64,000 nucleotides of DNA from Zymoseptoria tritici IPO323. Its lineage: Eukaryota; Ascomycota; Dothideomycetes; Mycosphaerellales; Mycosphaerellaceae. Position 1 is the first letter of the stretch; every line of letters starts with the position of its first letter. Both the position numbers and the translations under genes were made by a program. Positions 30,859-42,572 of this stretch are shown here, piece by piece. The notes beneath the pieces were generated by a model, which saw nothing but the letters and a program-made list of their open reading frames with translations, was not told the origin of the DNA and ran no database searches. The stretch spans positions 2,418,001 through 2,482,000 of the forward strand of contig NC_018215.1 of assembly GCF_000219625.1 (NCBI RefSeq), given 5' to 3'.

Positions 30859-32791
30859 TTAAACGATGCTGATCAATTTGACGAATTCCGAGAAGACCGG
30901 AAGCACGGAAGGATCGCTGGGCAGTTGCGCGGTGGAACCGGCAACCTCGCAGGAGAAACCGTCCAATGACTTAGGGTCGATGGCATTGCCCGTAGGTCCA
31001 ATGATCTTGACGACCAAGCTCTTGGTGAGGAAGGGACCGACCAGCGCCTCGGCGAGCGAGGCAAGGCCAGAGCTGCTGACTTGGCTCTGCAGAGTGCGAG
31101 TCAATGGCACGGAGCTGGAGACGATCACGCCGTTGTCGCCCATGCCGCCGCCTGGCGAGTTGGGGCTGACGGAGGTCACGGCCATGGAGCCGACGAGCTT
31201 GGAGTCGAGAGGGTAGTCACTGGCGGCAGAGGACGGCTGGCCGTTGAAAAGGTAGACTGTGTAAGAGCCGCCGAGCGAGTTGCGAGGAGCCTGGATGTTC
31301 GCGACGTATTGGTATGTGGTGCCATTGGCGGCCTTGAGCGGGTTGCCGGACATGATGTCCTTGGCGGTGCCCTCGATAGCAGTTGAAGTCTTGTTGACAA
31401 TGGCTTGCACACCGCTGAGAATTTGTCGCTTGGAGGAACCGGCGACGGCGCCAGCGTTGGGTCCGTAGAGATTGTTAATGTACCTGTTGATGGAGGCGGC
31501 AGAGCCATCGCTGTTGGCGAACTCTGGGTAGGTGTACTTCAACACGGTCCAGTCACGGACCTGGTCGGACTTCCAGAAGTTTCCGTAGCCGTCGTAGAAG
31601 AAAGGAGTGAGAGGTGTTCCGCCGTTCACATTGTAACCTCTAGAGATTGTCCACGAGGTGGATGGCGCGGCCTGGTTGCCCAGCCATTGGTTAGGGTGAG
31701 TTCGCTGCCACATGGCGAAGTAGCGATCGACGTTGGCATCTGGGATCGAATGTCAGTAAGCTAATCGAAAGCGACAGGATGTAGGCCAAATTCGTACGGT
31801 GAAGGAAGAAAGTTGGGTCCATTGCGCCGAGAGGCAGGTAGGTCATGTGGCCACCGGAGACGGAGCCAGGTGGGCCACCAACGATGTTGTGGACGTTGTT
31901 GTGAACAGCCTCAATCGAGGTAGAACACCTGGTGGAAGAGCTGCCGGCTTGGTCGTTGGACCAGTGAAGGTAATCGTCGCACTGAGTGAACAAGCTGTAC
32001 ACCTGATCGGCGTATCCTTGACGCGCATTCGCAAAGGCGGAGGCCATCTTGCCGGTCTGGCTGGATGGGTTGTTGCTGTTGTTGTTGGGCCAGCGGTACG
32101 TCTGCCTCCAGTTGACGAATGGAGTGTACAACGTTCCGCTGGGATCGTTGATCCTGAAAGTGTAGAGAGGGTTCTCATATGTCTTCTGTCCGGTTGCGTC
32201 CCAGACCGTGACGGTTGTGTCGGTGAACATGAGTGGCATGGCCGGGCGTCCGCTTGGTACTTTGGCAGCCCAGTCCCAGTATGGCAATCGCAGATTGTTA
32301 GCAGCAGTAACCATTCTGCTTCGTGTCCAACCGTTGTTTCCAGATGCCGGGTAGGAGTTGGCAACATTTTTGGCGACCTTGATCAACTCTTGCTCAAAAT
32401 GGGCGAGGTAGACGCGGTGCCACGGTGGAAAGAGGATGGAGTCGTGGACACCGTATCCCGTCGCACCATTACAGTTGCTGCACTGCCCGACACCGTTGTA
32501 GTTACCCATCGGCACACCGTGAATATTTGCCATTCCGAAGAAGGACGTGGAGCTCGATTGTGATTGCGTGTACCATGATTTCATGGCCAGGATGAAAAGT
32601 GTCCATTGATCAAGATTCTGGTCCTTCAACTGTCGGATCTCTTTGCGGACGAGGATGTTGCCCTGAGCACCGGTGGTGAGGACAATGCCGGACTGTCGCG
32701 TCTCCAGAGTGTGCTCATTTTGTTCGACAGGGGCGGCGAAGGTAGAAGAGAAAGCGAGCGAAAGAGCGGCAAGGGAAGTGAAGAAGCGCAT
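30859..32791 (-). CDS. Secreted tyrosinase (type-3 copper oxidase)
   Basis: Two exons on the minus strand: 31798-32791 and 30859-31739. The intron at 31740-31797 (58 nt, GTACGA, ACTGAC branch, CCCAG) splits the copper-site codon; 624 residues. There is a signal peptide MRFFTSLAALSLAFSSTFA and a likely KEX2-type site (TRQ) near residue 38. The CuA site shows HG in NIHGVP, VHDSILFPPWHRVYLAHFE and a following histidine. The CuB site shows VHNNVHNIVGG and, only after splicing, DPTFFLHHANVDRYF. The C-terminal part is a beta-rich shielding domain that ends at the TAA at 30859. Such enzymes oxidise monophenols and o-diphenols to quinones in melanin or phenol metabolism. The ATG at 32791 was chosen for the signal peptide, although the frame is open to 33112. 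Confidence 0.93.
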
Positions 32792-34049
32792 GGTTGCGAA
32801 CGAAGGTAATTGTCGACCGAGCAAGGGCTGGCCGGCGATGAAGATTGAGTTGGCAGGGAAGAGAAACGGGGGTGAGAGTAAGCAGTAAAAGAATGGCGCA
32901 ACGACCAGGAGGGCGTATAAGTAAGATGCTCCGGCACGCGAGCTGCCCGTTTTCGACAGCAGCGCCGGGCAGAGCCCACAGGGGCTGCACGAAGGACGAT
33001 CTAATATTATTATTGCCAGCAGATACGGGCTCGCTAAGCGGAACTGGGCATCGGCGTCGCATGGCCTGATCCATTTGGCTCCGAGGGCAAAACCTTCAGT
33101 GGAAAGACTCACCGTTCCAGACGGACGCCAGAAAGCTTGATCGGGAAGATGGGAGGCTTAGTGCGTTTAGAGCTTGAGAAGCGGGCTCACATTGGTCACC
33201 CACGCGATGCGCGAGCCCGGCACGTCAGACGGACCTGAGCCCACCCACAGCCGCTCCACAGCGACCCCCGTGGCGTCGGCCGTTTAATTGGCAATGCTAC
33301 CTCCACCTCTGGGCAAAGTGGGCGGTTATTCCTCGAGACGCGCGTTGTCAATAACAACGCCGGTTGAACGATAAAATGGGGCCTGACGTCGAGTCGTTCA
33401 CTCGACGCTTCCGTCCTGTCCTGTGTCATGGACTCATGGGGCCAATTCGGTGACTTGTTCGCATATGTGTCAGTAGTGTAAGCTGTCGCCACATGGCATG
33501 TCGAGTCAACTAGAACGGGTCTGAGCATGCATCAGGCCACGCCCAGCCTGTGGCCTGACAAGCGGTGTGTTGTTCCGCAACTCCAGGCGCGCCCAGACTC
33601 GTGAAAAACTCGGGTAAGCTGTACACGAAAGGAAGAAAAGACGAAGATAGAAGCGGGGGCTTGACAAAGACTGGTTCGATAGTTTGCACTTCGCGAGGAA
33701 AAGGTCCCGTGCCGGCTGGCCGGCGTCCGGACGCCGTGTTGTAACGCAGCTAAGGATGAAGTGGCGAGCTGAACTCGCGCCGCCATAGCCGAAGCACCCA
33801 TTTCTCGTCAGCGATGTTCATAAAACATTTTCGTAATTATATTGGAATCCTGCGTTGTGGGCGCGAAGGAAGCTTCGAGCAACAGCGCACGAAGCTGAAG
33901 AGCTAAATAAAGGCTGTCCTGCATATCGCGTGCATTTTCTCGCTTCCGGCAGTCAGGCACTGCAAGGCAATTCTGTGATTCGTCGAAAGCATGCGATGAT
34001 CGCCCCGAATGCGTCTCCTGTACAGTACTTCGTGTACAGTCGTGTACAG
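32792..34049. other. Intergenic, nothing recognised
   Basis: Upstream of the tyrosinase gene and downstream of the disordered nuclear protein gene. The tyrosinase frame continues open for about 320 bases as leader. No other gene was seen. Three TGTACAGT copies lie at 34019-34050 (see findings). Confidence 0.5.
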
Positions 34050-36338
34050 TCACTCTTCTTTGCTGCTCAATGGGGTAGCGGGTTGTTCGTCTGCAGTCTT
34101 GCTGGCCATCAGCTGCAACACCACACCGACATCTTGAGCCATTTTCGCAGCACTCTCGGCGGCTTGAGCTGCATAGCTGGCAGACTTGGTCGCATTCTGG
34201 GTGAGCTGCAAGATGGCCACACTAAGCTCAGGATTGTGGGATTCATGGTCGGAGTTGCGCAACATTTCTGCAATGCTGGCCAAAGTTGACTCGCATGATG
34301 CTGCCAGCTCAGTTGCCGTCCGTTCCACCTGACGTCCATTCGCGTCCGCTTTGAGGGCCGAGGAGGGATGTGGTACCTTGTTCTTCAAAAGCGCATCGAG
34401 CTTGGCTTCTAGACGGCCGATGCCAGGATCCCTAGCGACAGCATTGGCTGCGGCTGCCGAGATGAGCTGTAAAGCCTCATTACTGGCACTCGCACGCTCT
34501 GGAGGAGGTGGAATCGGTGCTCGATTCCGTGCGCGTGATCGAGTCGTTGGGCAAGTCGGTGCTTCGTTAGCGTCTTCGAGATCTGCTGGCAGTAGTGTTG
34601 GCGATGCCATCGATGCCCAGTCCTCCACATCAACGCCATCGCCAGCTTCCGTCGGCGAGACTGGACCATACTGCTCCTCAATCACTTTTCGCGCATCTTC
34701 CTCCTTGCGTTTGCGCAAAATCTCGTCAACGTAAGCAGACTTGTGCACTTCAATCTCCTCATCTGAGGATTCTGAGTCGCTTCCCTCATCATCGTCGTTG
34801 CTGCGATTGACGTCCTTGCGTTTGTTCTTGTTTGCCTTACTACGACCGCGACGGCTCGTTCCCCATTCGACATCGCGATCATTCTCGATGACTTTTCGAC
34901 GCTTTGCAGCGCGTTGAGCTTCCAGCAGATCCTCCTCCTTCGCCGCGTCCGAAGACGACTGAGATTCTCGCCGCCGCTTTGACAAATTGACACTTGACTC
35001 ATCACGCGAGGCTCCAGCGCCGGCCTGGCCATCGTCCTTGCCGTCCTTATCATACTGTCGAAGCTCAGCCTCCAGTCTCTTAGCCAGGGCGACGAGATCA
35101 GTTGTGGTTTTCGGGTCTTCCGTCAGAATCTTCTTCAAAAGCTCAAGTTCGGCGTTGCTCCGACAAGGCGCCTTTCGAAGAATCTGATGAACAACAGGGG
35201 CATACAGCAGGTTTCCAAGAATAAGGTACCTCTGTGGGGTGTAAATGTCGGCAGGAGGCGAAGTGTGCACGAAGTCGCCAGAGGATTTGACGTGCGATTT
35301 GTCCTTGCTTGGTGCTTTCGATTTGCTGGCCGACTTTGGACTGCTGGTAGACTTGGCTTTGCTGGCCGATTTTGTGTTACTGGCCGGAGTTGATCGGGTC
35401 GCTGCTTTCTCGACGACTGGCGGAACAGCTTTGACCGTTGGAGCAGCTTTGACCACAGGCTGACTCTTCTTCGGCGCTGCATTCTGCACAGGAGGCTTGA
35501 CCTGGGTGGTCACAGCCGGAGCAGGTGCGAAATTCGATGGCTTGCCGTTGACACGATGTGAATTGTTTGCCGGTAAGTTCCAGGTTGGCGGAGCACTTGG
35601 CTTTTTCGGGAACAATATAGCAGCGTGCGCTTGACTAGGTCTCGGATTCCTCTTCAACTCCTTGACATACGCCGAGAACTCTTTGTTTCGCTCCACGCTC
35701 GTAGGTAGTGTGAGTAGCTCCTTAAGCAATCGCATCAAGTGTGGATTCGCCAAAGACTCTGCGTAGACCTGACGCACGTTCTCTGCAACTTCTTCGTTGC
35801 CGATGCTCAGAGCCTTTTCAATCGCAACGTCCACGATTTCTCTGAGAGACTTTCCATCGGCGACGACGACCATGTCCTCCGGCGGAAATTGGGACGTGCT
35901 TGACGTCGAATTGCTGGCGGGGTTGATTGGCTTTGCAGGTGGTTTGATATGTGGCCGTACCCAGTCCGGCACCAACTCGTACTTCTCCAGTCCAGCATCG
36001 ACCATGAACTGCCAATGTCTCTTGAGAAAGTCGTTCCAGATCTTGGAGAACTTCCCCATGAGAACGTCATATTGAGATCCCTCCTCATGTCCACGCCGAC
36101 GTTTCATATTCGGGTCCTCACGCTCTTCCAACCATGCCTCCTCTTCTTTCTCCAGCTTGATCTCCAAGTGTCTGCCGTCCCATGTGGTTCCTTTCGCGCC
36201 TCGGAACTCGCGTTGGACGATATGCCAGAAATTTCGGATATCGGGATCATCGCCATCTACCCAATCCTCTGCCAGCTCCAGCAAGAGTTCAAGCAATTCG
36301 ATCTTGAGATCGACGGTGAATGGCTTGGAACCCGGCAT
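34050..36338 (-). CDS. Large disordered, probably nuclear hypothetical protein
   Basis: Single exon, 762 residues from ATG 36338 (777 from the in-frame ATG at 36383, also possible). The N-terminal 110 residues are folded and helical: KIELLELLLELAEDWVDGDD, then NFWHIVQREFRGA and KIWNDFLKRHWQFMV. A long Ala/Pro/Lys/Ser-rich low-complexity stretch follows (repeated SKAKS-type motifs). A second folded segment begins at RYLILGNLLYAPVVHQILRKA. Basic and acidic patches (KRRRE, AAKRRK, DDDEGSDSESSDEE) look like nuclear localisation signals and chromatin-type acidic tracts. The end is a coiled coil (AAQAAESAAKMAQ). I recognise no Pfam family with confidence. A chromatin or transcription role is an inference from composition. 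Confidence 0.75.
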   Translation of the reverse strand: MPGSKPFTVDLKIELLELLLELAEDWVDGDDPDIRNFWHIVQREFRGAKGTTWDGRHLEIKLEKEEEAWLEEREDPNMKRRRGHEEGSQYDVLMGKFSKIWNDFLKRHWQFMVDAGLEKYELVPDWVRPHIKPPAKPINPASNSTSSTSQFPPEDMVVVADGKSLREIVDVAIEKALSIGNEEVAENVRQVYAESLANPHLMRLLKELLTLPTSVERNKEFSAYVKELKRNPRPSQAHAAILFPKKPSAPPTWNLPANNSHRVNGKPSNFAPAPAVTTQVKPPVQNAAPKKSQPVVKAAPTVKAVPPVVEKAATRSTPASNTKSASKAKSTSSPKSASKSKAPSKDKSHVKSSGDFVHTSPPADIYTPQRYLILGNLLYAPVVHQILRKAPCRSNAELELLKKILTEDPKTTTDLVALAKRLEAELRQYDKDGKDDGQAGAGASRDESSVNLSKRRRESQSSSDAAKEEDLLEAQRAAKRRKVIENDRDVEWGTSRRGRSKANKNKRKDVNRSNDDDEGSDSESSDEEIEVHKSAYVDEILRKRKEEDARKVIEEQYGPVSPTEAGDGVDVEDWASMASPTLLPADLEDANEAPTCPTTRSRARNRAPIPPPPERASASNEALQLISAAAANAVARDPGIGRLEAKLDALLKNKVPHPSSALKADANGRQVERTATELAASCESTLASIAEMLRNSDHESHNPELSVAILQLTQNATKSASYAAQAAESAAKMAQDVGVVLQLMASKTADEQPATPLSSKEE

Positions 36339-36724
36339 GATAGACTGTTTGGTGGGGCAATCGCTGGGAAATGGCTGTGACAATAGCGATGCGCAGAATC
36401 TCTACTCGCTCTTCGGAGCCGAGCAGCTATGCCTGCATCTCCGCCGCATCCGCATTGATGAGATGCTCAATGAACGTTGTGCTGTCGAATATATGGAAAG
36501 TAGGATGAGGGAGAGCTTATGATCGTCGCGGCTTTATTAAAGATGTCCAATTCCTGCCTGAGGCCAGATACTACGGCGGGCGAGAAGTACATTGTCGAAC
36601 AACCATTGGAGTTGCACATGAACTGCAGCTCTCTCGTCACATAGGCGTCATGCGAGCATGAAAATATTTTGCAGGTAGAAGAGAGCAAGAACGACTCTCC
36701 TTGACATCCTCTGCGTAAGTACAA
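36339..36724. other. Intergenic, divergent promoter region
   Basis: Lies between the start of the disordered-protein gene (minus) and the SDR gene (plus). No gene or clear TATA box seen. Confidence 0.5.
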
Positions 36725-37989
36725 ATGCGACCTTTCTTACGACTTTCACAATCTGCTCTTCGACGTTCTCAAACCCTCACTCCGTCAATTACATCAACTC
36801 GAACACCACCCACCACGTTCTCAGCAGAGAGACTTGGCCAGATCAACAGACACTTCAACATGGCTTCCACCAACTCGTCAGAGAACAACAATGACAGCTT
36901 CAAGCTGTCGACCGTCTTCAACGTTGAGAAGAAAGTGGCATTGGTGACTGGAGGCGGCAGCGGCATTGGTCTGATGGTCACGCAGGCTCTCGCAGTCAAC
37001 GGAGGTAAGACTCAAGGATGAGCAGAGATCTTCTGGCAAGGCCATAGCTGACCCTTTCACCTTGCAGCCAAAGTCTACATCGTCGGACGTACCAAGGAGA
37101 AGCTCGACACCGTTGTGAAGACCTACAGCCAAGGCATTTCCGGTCAGATTATCCCACTCGTCGCCGACGTCAGCAAGAAGGACGACATTGCCAAGCTCTA
37201 CCAGGAGATCTCGTCGAAGGAGGATCATCTGGACATGTAAGATGCCTTGAAGTGAACATTTCTCCACCCGCATTGCTAACTCTCCCACGTCAGCTTGTGC
37301 AACAACGCCGGCATTTCAACCAAGACCTTCAAGCACGAAGCTTCCACCGCCGAGGAGATGAAGAAGAACCTCTTCGACAACGAGGACGCCACATTCGAGG
37401 ACTGGAACGACGTCTACCGCACCAACGTCTCACAGATCTACTTCATGACTACTTGCTTCTTGCCACTCCTGCAAAAGGCCACGGAGAAGACGTACGGCTG
37501 GTCGGGCATGGTGCTCAACATCAGCTCTATGTCGGGAGAGGTCAAGACGATGCAGCACCATCCTCAGTACAACGCTTCAAAGGTACTGCATGACTACAAG
37601 CTGGACATTGGACTTGACTACTGACAGTGACAATTCAGGCCGCCACGATCCACCTCACAAAAATGCTCGCCAACGAAATTCAGAACAACGGCCTCAAGAT
37701 TCGCGTGAACAGCATCGCACCCGGTGTCTTCCCATCCGAGATGACTGCCGGCGAGAGTGGCGCGAACCAGAAGTCTCAGTAAGAGCATCCATTCTCGAGC
37801 CAAACCGCAGCAACGCTAACATTCGCCTTCAGCGTCGAGAAGGAGAAATACGAGTCAAAGACTTCCGCTCAGCGCCCCGGAAACGACAAGGACATGGCGG
37901 GCGCGGTGTTGTTCGTGGTGACGAATCAGTATCTCAACGGCAAGACTGTGACGGTGGATGGTGGGTACGAGCTTGTTGCCGGTACGTAA
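36725..37989 (+). CDS. Short-chain dehydrogenase/reductase with two possible starts
   Basis: Five exons: 36725-37004, 37068-37236, 37294-37582, 37639-37778 and 37833-37989; introns of 63, 57, 56, 54 nt, most with GCTGAC or GCTAAC branch points; 344 residues. Rossmann motif TGGGSGIG, NNAG motif at LCNNAGIS, catalytic serine region NISSMSG, catalytic YNASK (Y-x3-K) split by intron 3 from AATIHLTK, and a C-terminal VDGGY. This is a classical NAD(P)-dependent SDR; the substrate is unknown. The first ATG adds 45 residues that look like a mitochondrial presequence (MRPFLRLSQSALRRSQT, Arg/Ser-rich, no acids). A second in-frame ATG at 36860 (MASTNSSEN) would give a 299-residue cytosolic form. Dual localisation is an inference. 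Confidence 0.9.
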
Positions 37990-38238
37990 AGTGCTTGTCG
38001 AGCAAAAGTCGACGGTTATTCGCTTAACTGCGGTAGTCTAACATTGGCACATTGAGCATGGGGAGCACAATGGCGGTAGCGTAGCGCAGCATCGTACAAT
38101 GGTATCGAACGTTCATGCACTGCAACACTGAATCCGCTCCACGGGAATCATACCCAATGCCTCCCCCAAACGCCGCCCTTTGTCCACACCCAGAAATACG
38201 AAATATCCAATTCCCTAAAGCGCCGCCTCAACATGCTA

Positions 38239-41200
38239 TCACTTCACATCCGCCGGCGTCAACGACTGAACCACACTCGTACCATCCATGAACCTATCCC
38301 AAATCAGTCAGCAACGCATCCTGAGCCCAAGGGACGCAACGCAAGAAGAACATACCTCGTCCTAAAAATTCGATTCGCATTCCCAAACATGCCATCCTTC
38401 AAACTCACAACAATGAATTGACTTCCCTTGAACCTCGTCCGGATCAGGCGGCCAATATTCTGCGTGTGTGAGAGATCCAGCGCAGCGTCGACTTCGTCCA
38501 GGATGTACATCGGAGCGGGGGAGTATTGCAGGAGAGAGAGGATGAGGGAGAGTGCGATGAGGGATCTGTCCTTTCGTTAGTGTTCGGCTCGATGATCAGG
38601 CAGGGGATAGGAAGACATACCGTTGTCCACCACTCAGTTCCGTCAAACTGCTCTTCCACACTTTCCCCAAACAGACCTTAACTTCCAAGCCTTCACTAAT
38701 CGTCTTACCCTCCGGCGGGTCGAGTTTTGCTGTATTGCCGGGTAAAAGATCATTGAAGATATTTCCAAAGTCAGTGTTGACTTTCTCCCACGTCTTAAAG
38801 AGCGCTTCTTTCTTGTACTCGTCCAGACTGACGATCGTGTCTTCGATCTTCTTCTTGTCCTTGATAACCGTTCGCATCATTTGTTTGAGTGCCGTTTCTT
38901 TCTTCTCCACGCTGTCGATCGTCGCCATGACTGCTGGATTGATCTTTTTCTTCATGCCCTGGAAGCGCTCGGTAACGGACTTGAGGTTGGTCTTTGCTTC
39001 GGCCATGTTGTGGTTGTGGAAGTCGTAGGGGGTGCCTTGCTTGCCGAACGAGGTCTGTTCTTCAAGGATCCAGTCGTAGTCCTTCTCGAGGTGAGAGACG
39101 GCTTGTTGAGCGACTTGTTGGACTTTGGCGAAGTTGTCGATTGAGTGGCCGAGCTTTTGAGACTCCAGCTTCTCGTCCGAGATTTGCTGGGCTTTGCGTT
39201 TGGAGGCTTTGTCGAGGTCTGCAATCTCATCGTCGAAACTGCTGAGCTTCTTGCGTTCGTCATTGAGCGTTGCCTCCGCTTCGTCGTGCTTGTTCTTGAC
39301 GTCTCGTTGATCTGCTTGGTGACCTTGGAACTCTTCTTGTTGTGCTTTCAGTGTGACTTCCGCATCGTGAAGCTCCTCCTGGGCGGTGGTGAGATCACTG
39401 CCGGTCTGTTCGGCATCAATCGTCGCGTCTCTGACTTCCTGCTGTAGAGGCTTAATGGCTCCCTGCGCCTTTGCCAGACTCTTCTTGAGCTTGTCGAGGT
39501 CGCCTTGGAGTTGGTCCAGCTTGGCGCCTTTGTTTGAGGAGAAGTCCTTCATGTCCTTTTCGACGCGCTTTACCTCTTGCTCGGCTTCTGTCTGTCGAGC
39601 TTTGGACGCCTGAATAAGGTCCTTCAGTGCGCCGATGGTCTCCTTCATCTCGTTGACAGAAGCAATAATGCTGCTCGAGGAGTTGCTTGCGATCTGTCCT
39701 TCGGCGAGCTGGATCTCATGACTCTTCAAATCAAGCTCCTGCTTGTACTTCCGCGCGTTGCTCGTTTTCTGCGCATCCTTGGCCATGGCCTGCTCAAGGG
39801 TGTGGAGTTTGGCTTGCTCGCGGTCAAGCTCCTCGGTGATTGCGTGTAGCTTTTGTAGCTTGAGAAGCACGCCATTGCCTTGTGCTGCAGAGCCACCAGA
39901 GAGTGTCCCACTCGGATCGTACACATCGCCCTCGACTGTGACGCTCTTTAACCTGACCGATGGGTCAAACGTGACCTTCTTCGCTGTTGATGCATCAGCG
40001 CAAACCAATGTGCTGCCGAAGACGAACTCCATGGCTTTCTCGACTTCGTGCTCGTAGCCAATGAGGCTGAGTGCGAGGTGTACTTTGCCTGGCGCCAGCT
40101 GTTGTGCATTGTTGACGCGATCTGCTGGGGCACGGTATGAGTCGATCTTATCCAGAGGCACGATCGTCACTCGTCGTCGCAGTTTGCCATTATCGATAAG
40201 CAGTGATGATGTTTTCGCGCTGTCCACGACGACGTTATAAAGTCGCCCACCGGCGCAGATCTCCAGGGCAGTGCTGGCTCCTGTTGACGATTCTGGGAGA
40301 CTGAAGAGTTGGGCGACCAGTCCCTTGACGCGACTCCGGTCGAAGTCTGGTGTTGGGTCGGAATATGAGAAGTCAAGACCAGCAACTTGTCTTCGCAGTC
40401 CTTCGGCTTCACTTTGTAGTACGCGGATTCTCTTCTCAAGCTGTGCCTTTTCTGCTTGCTGCTCCTCTTCCTTGCCGGGTTGGAAACCGAGCTTTTCCAG
40501 CTCTTTCTGCAGCCTCGCCGCCTGACTTCGTAATAACTCAAGATCTTTCAGCAGACCAGCATTCTCCTTCTCAGCCTTCTTAGCTCGAGGCTCGTCTTCT
40601 TTGATTCGCGACTCTAGATGAGAGATCTTGAGCTTTGACTGCTCAATTTCAGTGCCAGCCTTGCTCGCATTGTCGCGTGCTGCTGTAAGCTGACCAGCAT
40701 AACCACCATCTGATCCTGCATTCGAAGAGATACCGGTTTGGAGTGTCTGCAGAAGCTCTTCCTTCTTATTGAACTCTGCCTTTTGTTCTTCCAGCTCCTT
40801 GTTGGCCTCTTCGAAGCGTGTCTGCAGCTTCTGGTGTGTCTCAGTCTTTTGTGCCAATTGCTTCTCGAAATCCTTAACAGACTCCTGAGCCTTCTTCAGC
40901 CGCTCCTGCTCCTCTTTGACAGACGAGTTCGCAATCTCAAGCTTCGTGTCAAGTCGAACGAGGTCCTCGGAGAACGTCTTGACCGCAGCCTCCAGCTCTG
41001 CAAATTTGCCGCCTTTCCTCAATTCCTTGTCGCGTGCTGCCCGGACCTTCTTCGCATCCTCCTCGAGCACGCCAATTTCTCGTTGTAGCTTTTCAGCATT
41101 CTCCTCCAGTTTTGCCGCGTGCTCTTTCTTCGCGGCGAGGTCATGTGCGCTCTGCTCCATCTTTTGCTTTGACTTAATGTAGTCGTATGCCACCACGAGC

Positions 41201-41898
41201 TTCGTCAATCGCTCAAGATCACTCTGTGTGCTTTGGAATTCCAAGAATGCCCGCTTCTCGCTTCTCAGCTTGTCCAACTTCGGCTCAATCTCTTCCTTGA
41301 GCAGCGCTTCCAGCTCGTCCACTTTCGCCTGCTTCTTGTTCATTGTTCTCAGTGCCTTCTCCCTTCTGTCCTCGAACATGCGCGTTCCAGCCGCCTCTTC
41401 TACCATTCCCAGAATCTCCGCGCTCTTCATGTTGAGGACCTTGGTGATCTTTCCCTGCATGATCAAGAAATTGGGGTTGTTGATGTTCAGCTGTACGCTC
41501 TGGAAGAGATTCTGCACGGTTTGTTGTTGTGCGCGGTGTCCATTGATGAGGTATTTGCTCGTGCCTCCCAGGACGATCTGCCGGGTAACGCTGATGCTGC
41601 CATAGTCCTCGAATCCGATGGGTGACTTTGGCTTGTCGCTGTTGTCGAAGACGAGTGTCACGGATGCTTTTGTGATTCCGGCCTGGCCACGCTTGTAGAT
41701 GAGATCGCTGGCGCCTCCACTTGCTCGCAGCAGTTCAAAACGTCCAATTCCAAGGCAGAAGCATATCGCATCGAGAATGTTCGATTTGCCGGAACCGTTC
41801 AGACCCGTGATCGCATTGAAAGTAGAGTCCCAGCCTGTGATTACTGTCCGCACAGCATACGACTTGAAGCCGTCAATGACCAGTTCCTGTACCCTCAT
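38239..41898 (-). CDS. smc2: Condensin subunit SMC2
   Basis: Three exons on the minus strand: 38621-41898, 38356-38565 and 38239-38293, with introns of 55 and 62 nt (CTAAC and CTGAC branch points); 1180 residues, the usual SMC2 length. The start [15 protein letters not shown] is the family's invariant beginning; the frame is open upstream, but that part is not conserved. Walker A is GLNGSGKSN at residues 32-40. Two long coiled coils flank a hinge ([15 protein letters not shown], then [17 protein letters not shown]). The ABC signature LSGGQR is split by the first intron. Walker [12 protein letters not shown], lies in exon 2. SMC2 pairs with SMC4 in condensin to compact and segregate mitotic chromosomes using ATP. 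The gene is head to head with the ARG2-type gene (675 bp apart). Confidence 0.97.
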
Positions 41899-42572
41899 GT
41901 TTGCGGGTGGTGTGTTGTCGCAAGTGCGTTGGCCGGTTTCGTCCGAATCGCAAGATGTGTTCCAGCTCTTATTCCAGGATCGGGTGTTGTTCTCTCCAGA
42001 TCCTGATGCGCATCGTCGTCCTAGAGCCGTTCGTCGTTCGTCGTGGTGCTGTCGTGGTTGTTCTTGTGTTTTCAAGTAAACAAGAGCGTCGCGCTAGCAA
42101 GTGCTTGCTTCGCGCGTCAAACTTCCGGACTCCGCTCCGCATCACGTGTCGATGCACGAAATGAAGGACGGGAACGGTTCAAGGAACATGATGTCCTTGC
42201 TCGAGCACTCTCCGACACCATCTTCAAATACGTCCTCCTTCGTTCTCATGAATGTAAGATACTGTATCCCACGCCTGAGGTACCTCTCCACGATCGACGC
42301 CAGCTCTCGGCGTTAGTCGGCAGAATGTGTCACAACCGACTAAAACTTTCCTTTTCCACACCGTCTATCTTCGCCCGTCGACTCATTCTTATCTGATCCG
42401 ATTACGCTTCGTCCGGATCAACGACACCGACACAAAAATCCCTCGATCCCTCGTCATTGACCTCATACACTCATATGTTTCACAGCTCAAGAGCAGCTCG
42501 TGAGGCAATGCTGGCCGTGTCCGTCGTTCCTACTGCGATTCTTCGAGCTTATTCACATTGACATGGAACATC
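41899..42572. other. Divergent promoter region of smc2 and the ARG2-type gene
   Basis: A 674-bp intergenic stretch. ORFs such as 42043-42396 have no features and overlap the promoters on both sides. Confidence 0.5.

Noticed and set aside
32606..33112. N-terminal extension of the tyrosinase to 33112
   Set aside because: The ATG at 32791 gives a clean signal peptide; upstream codons are leader-like and would hide it.
41899..42075. N-terminal extension of SMC2
   Set aside because: SMC2 starts with [14 protein letters not shown] in the whole family; the upstream part is not conserved.
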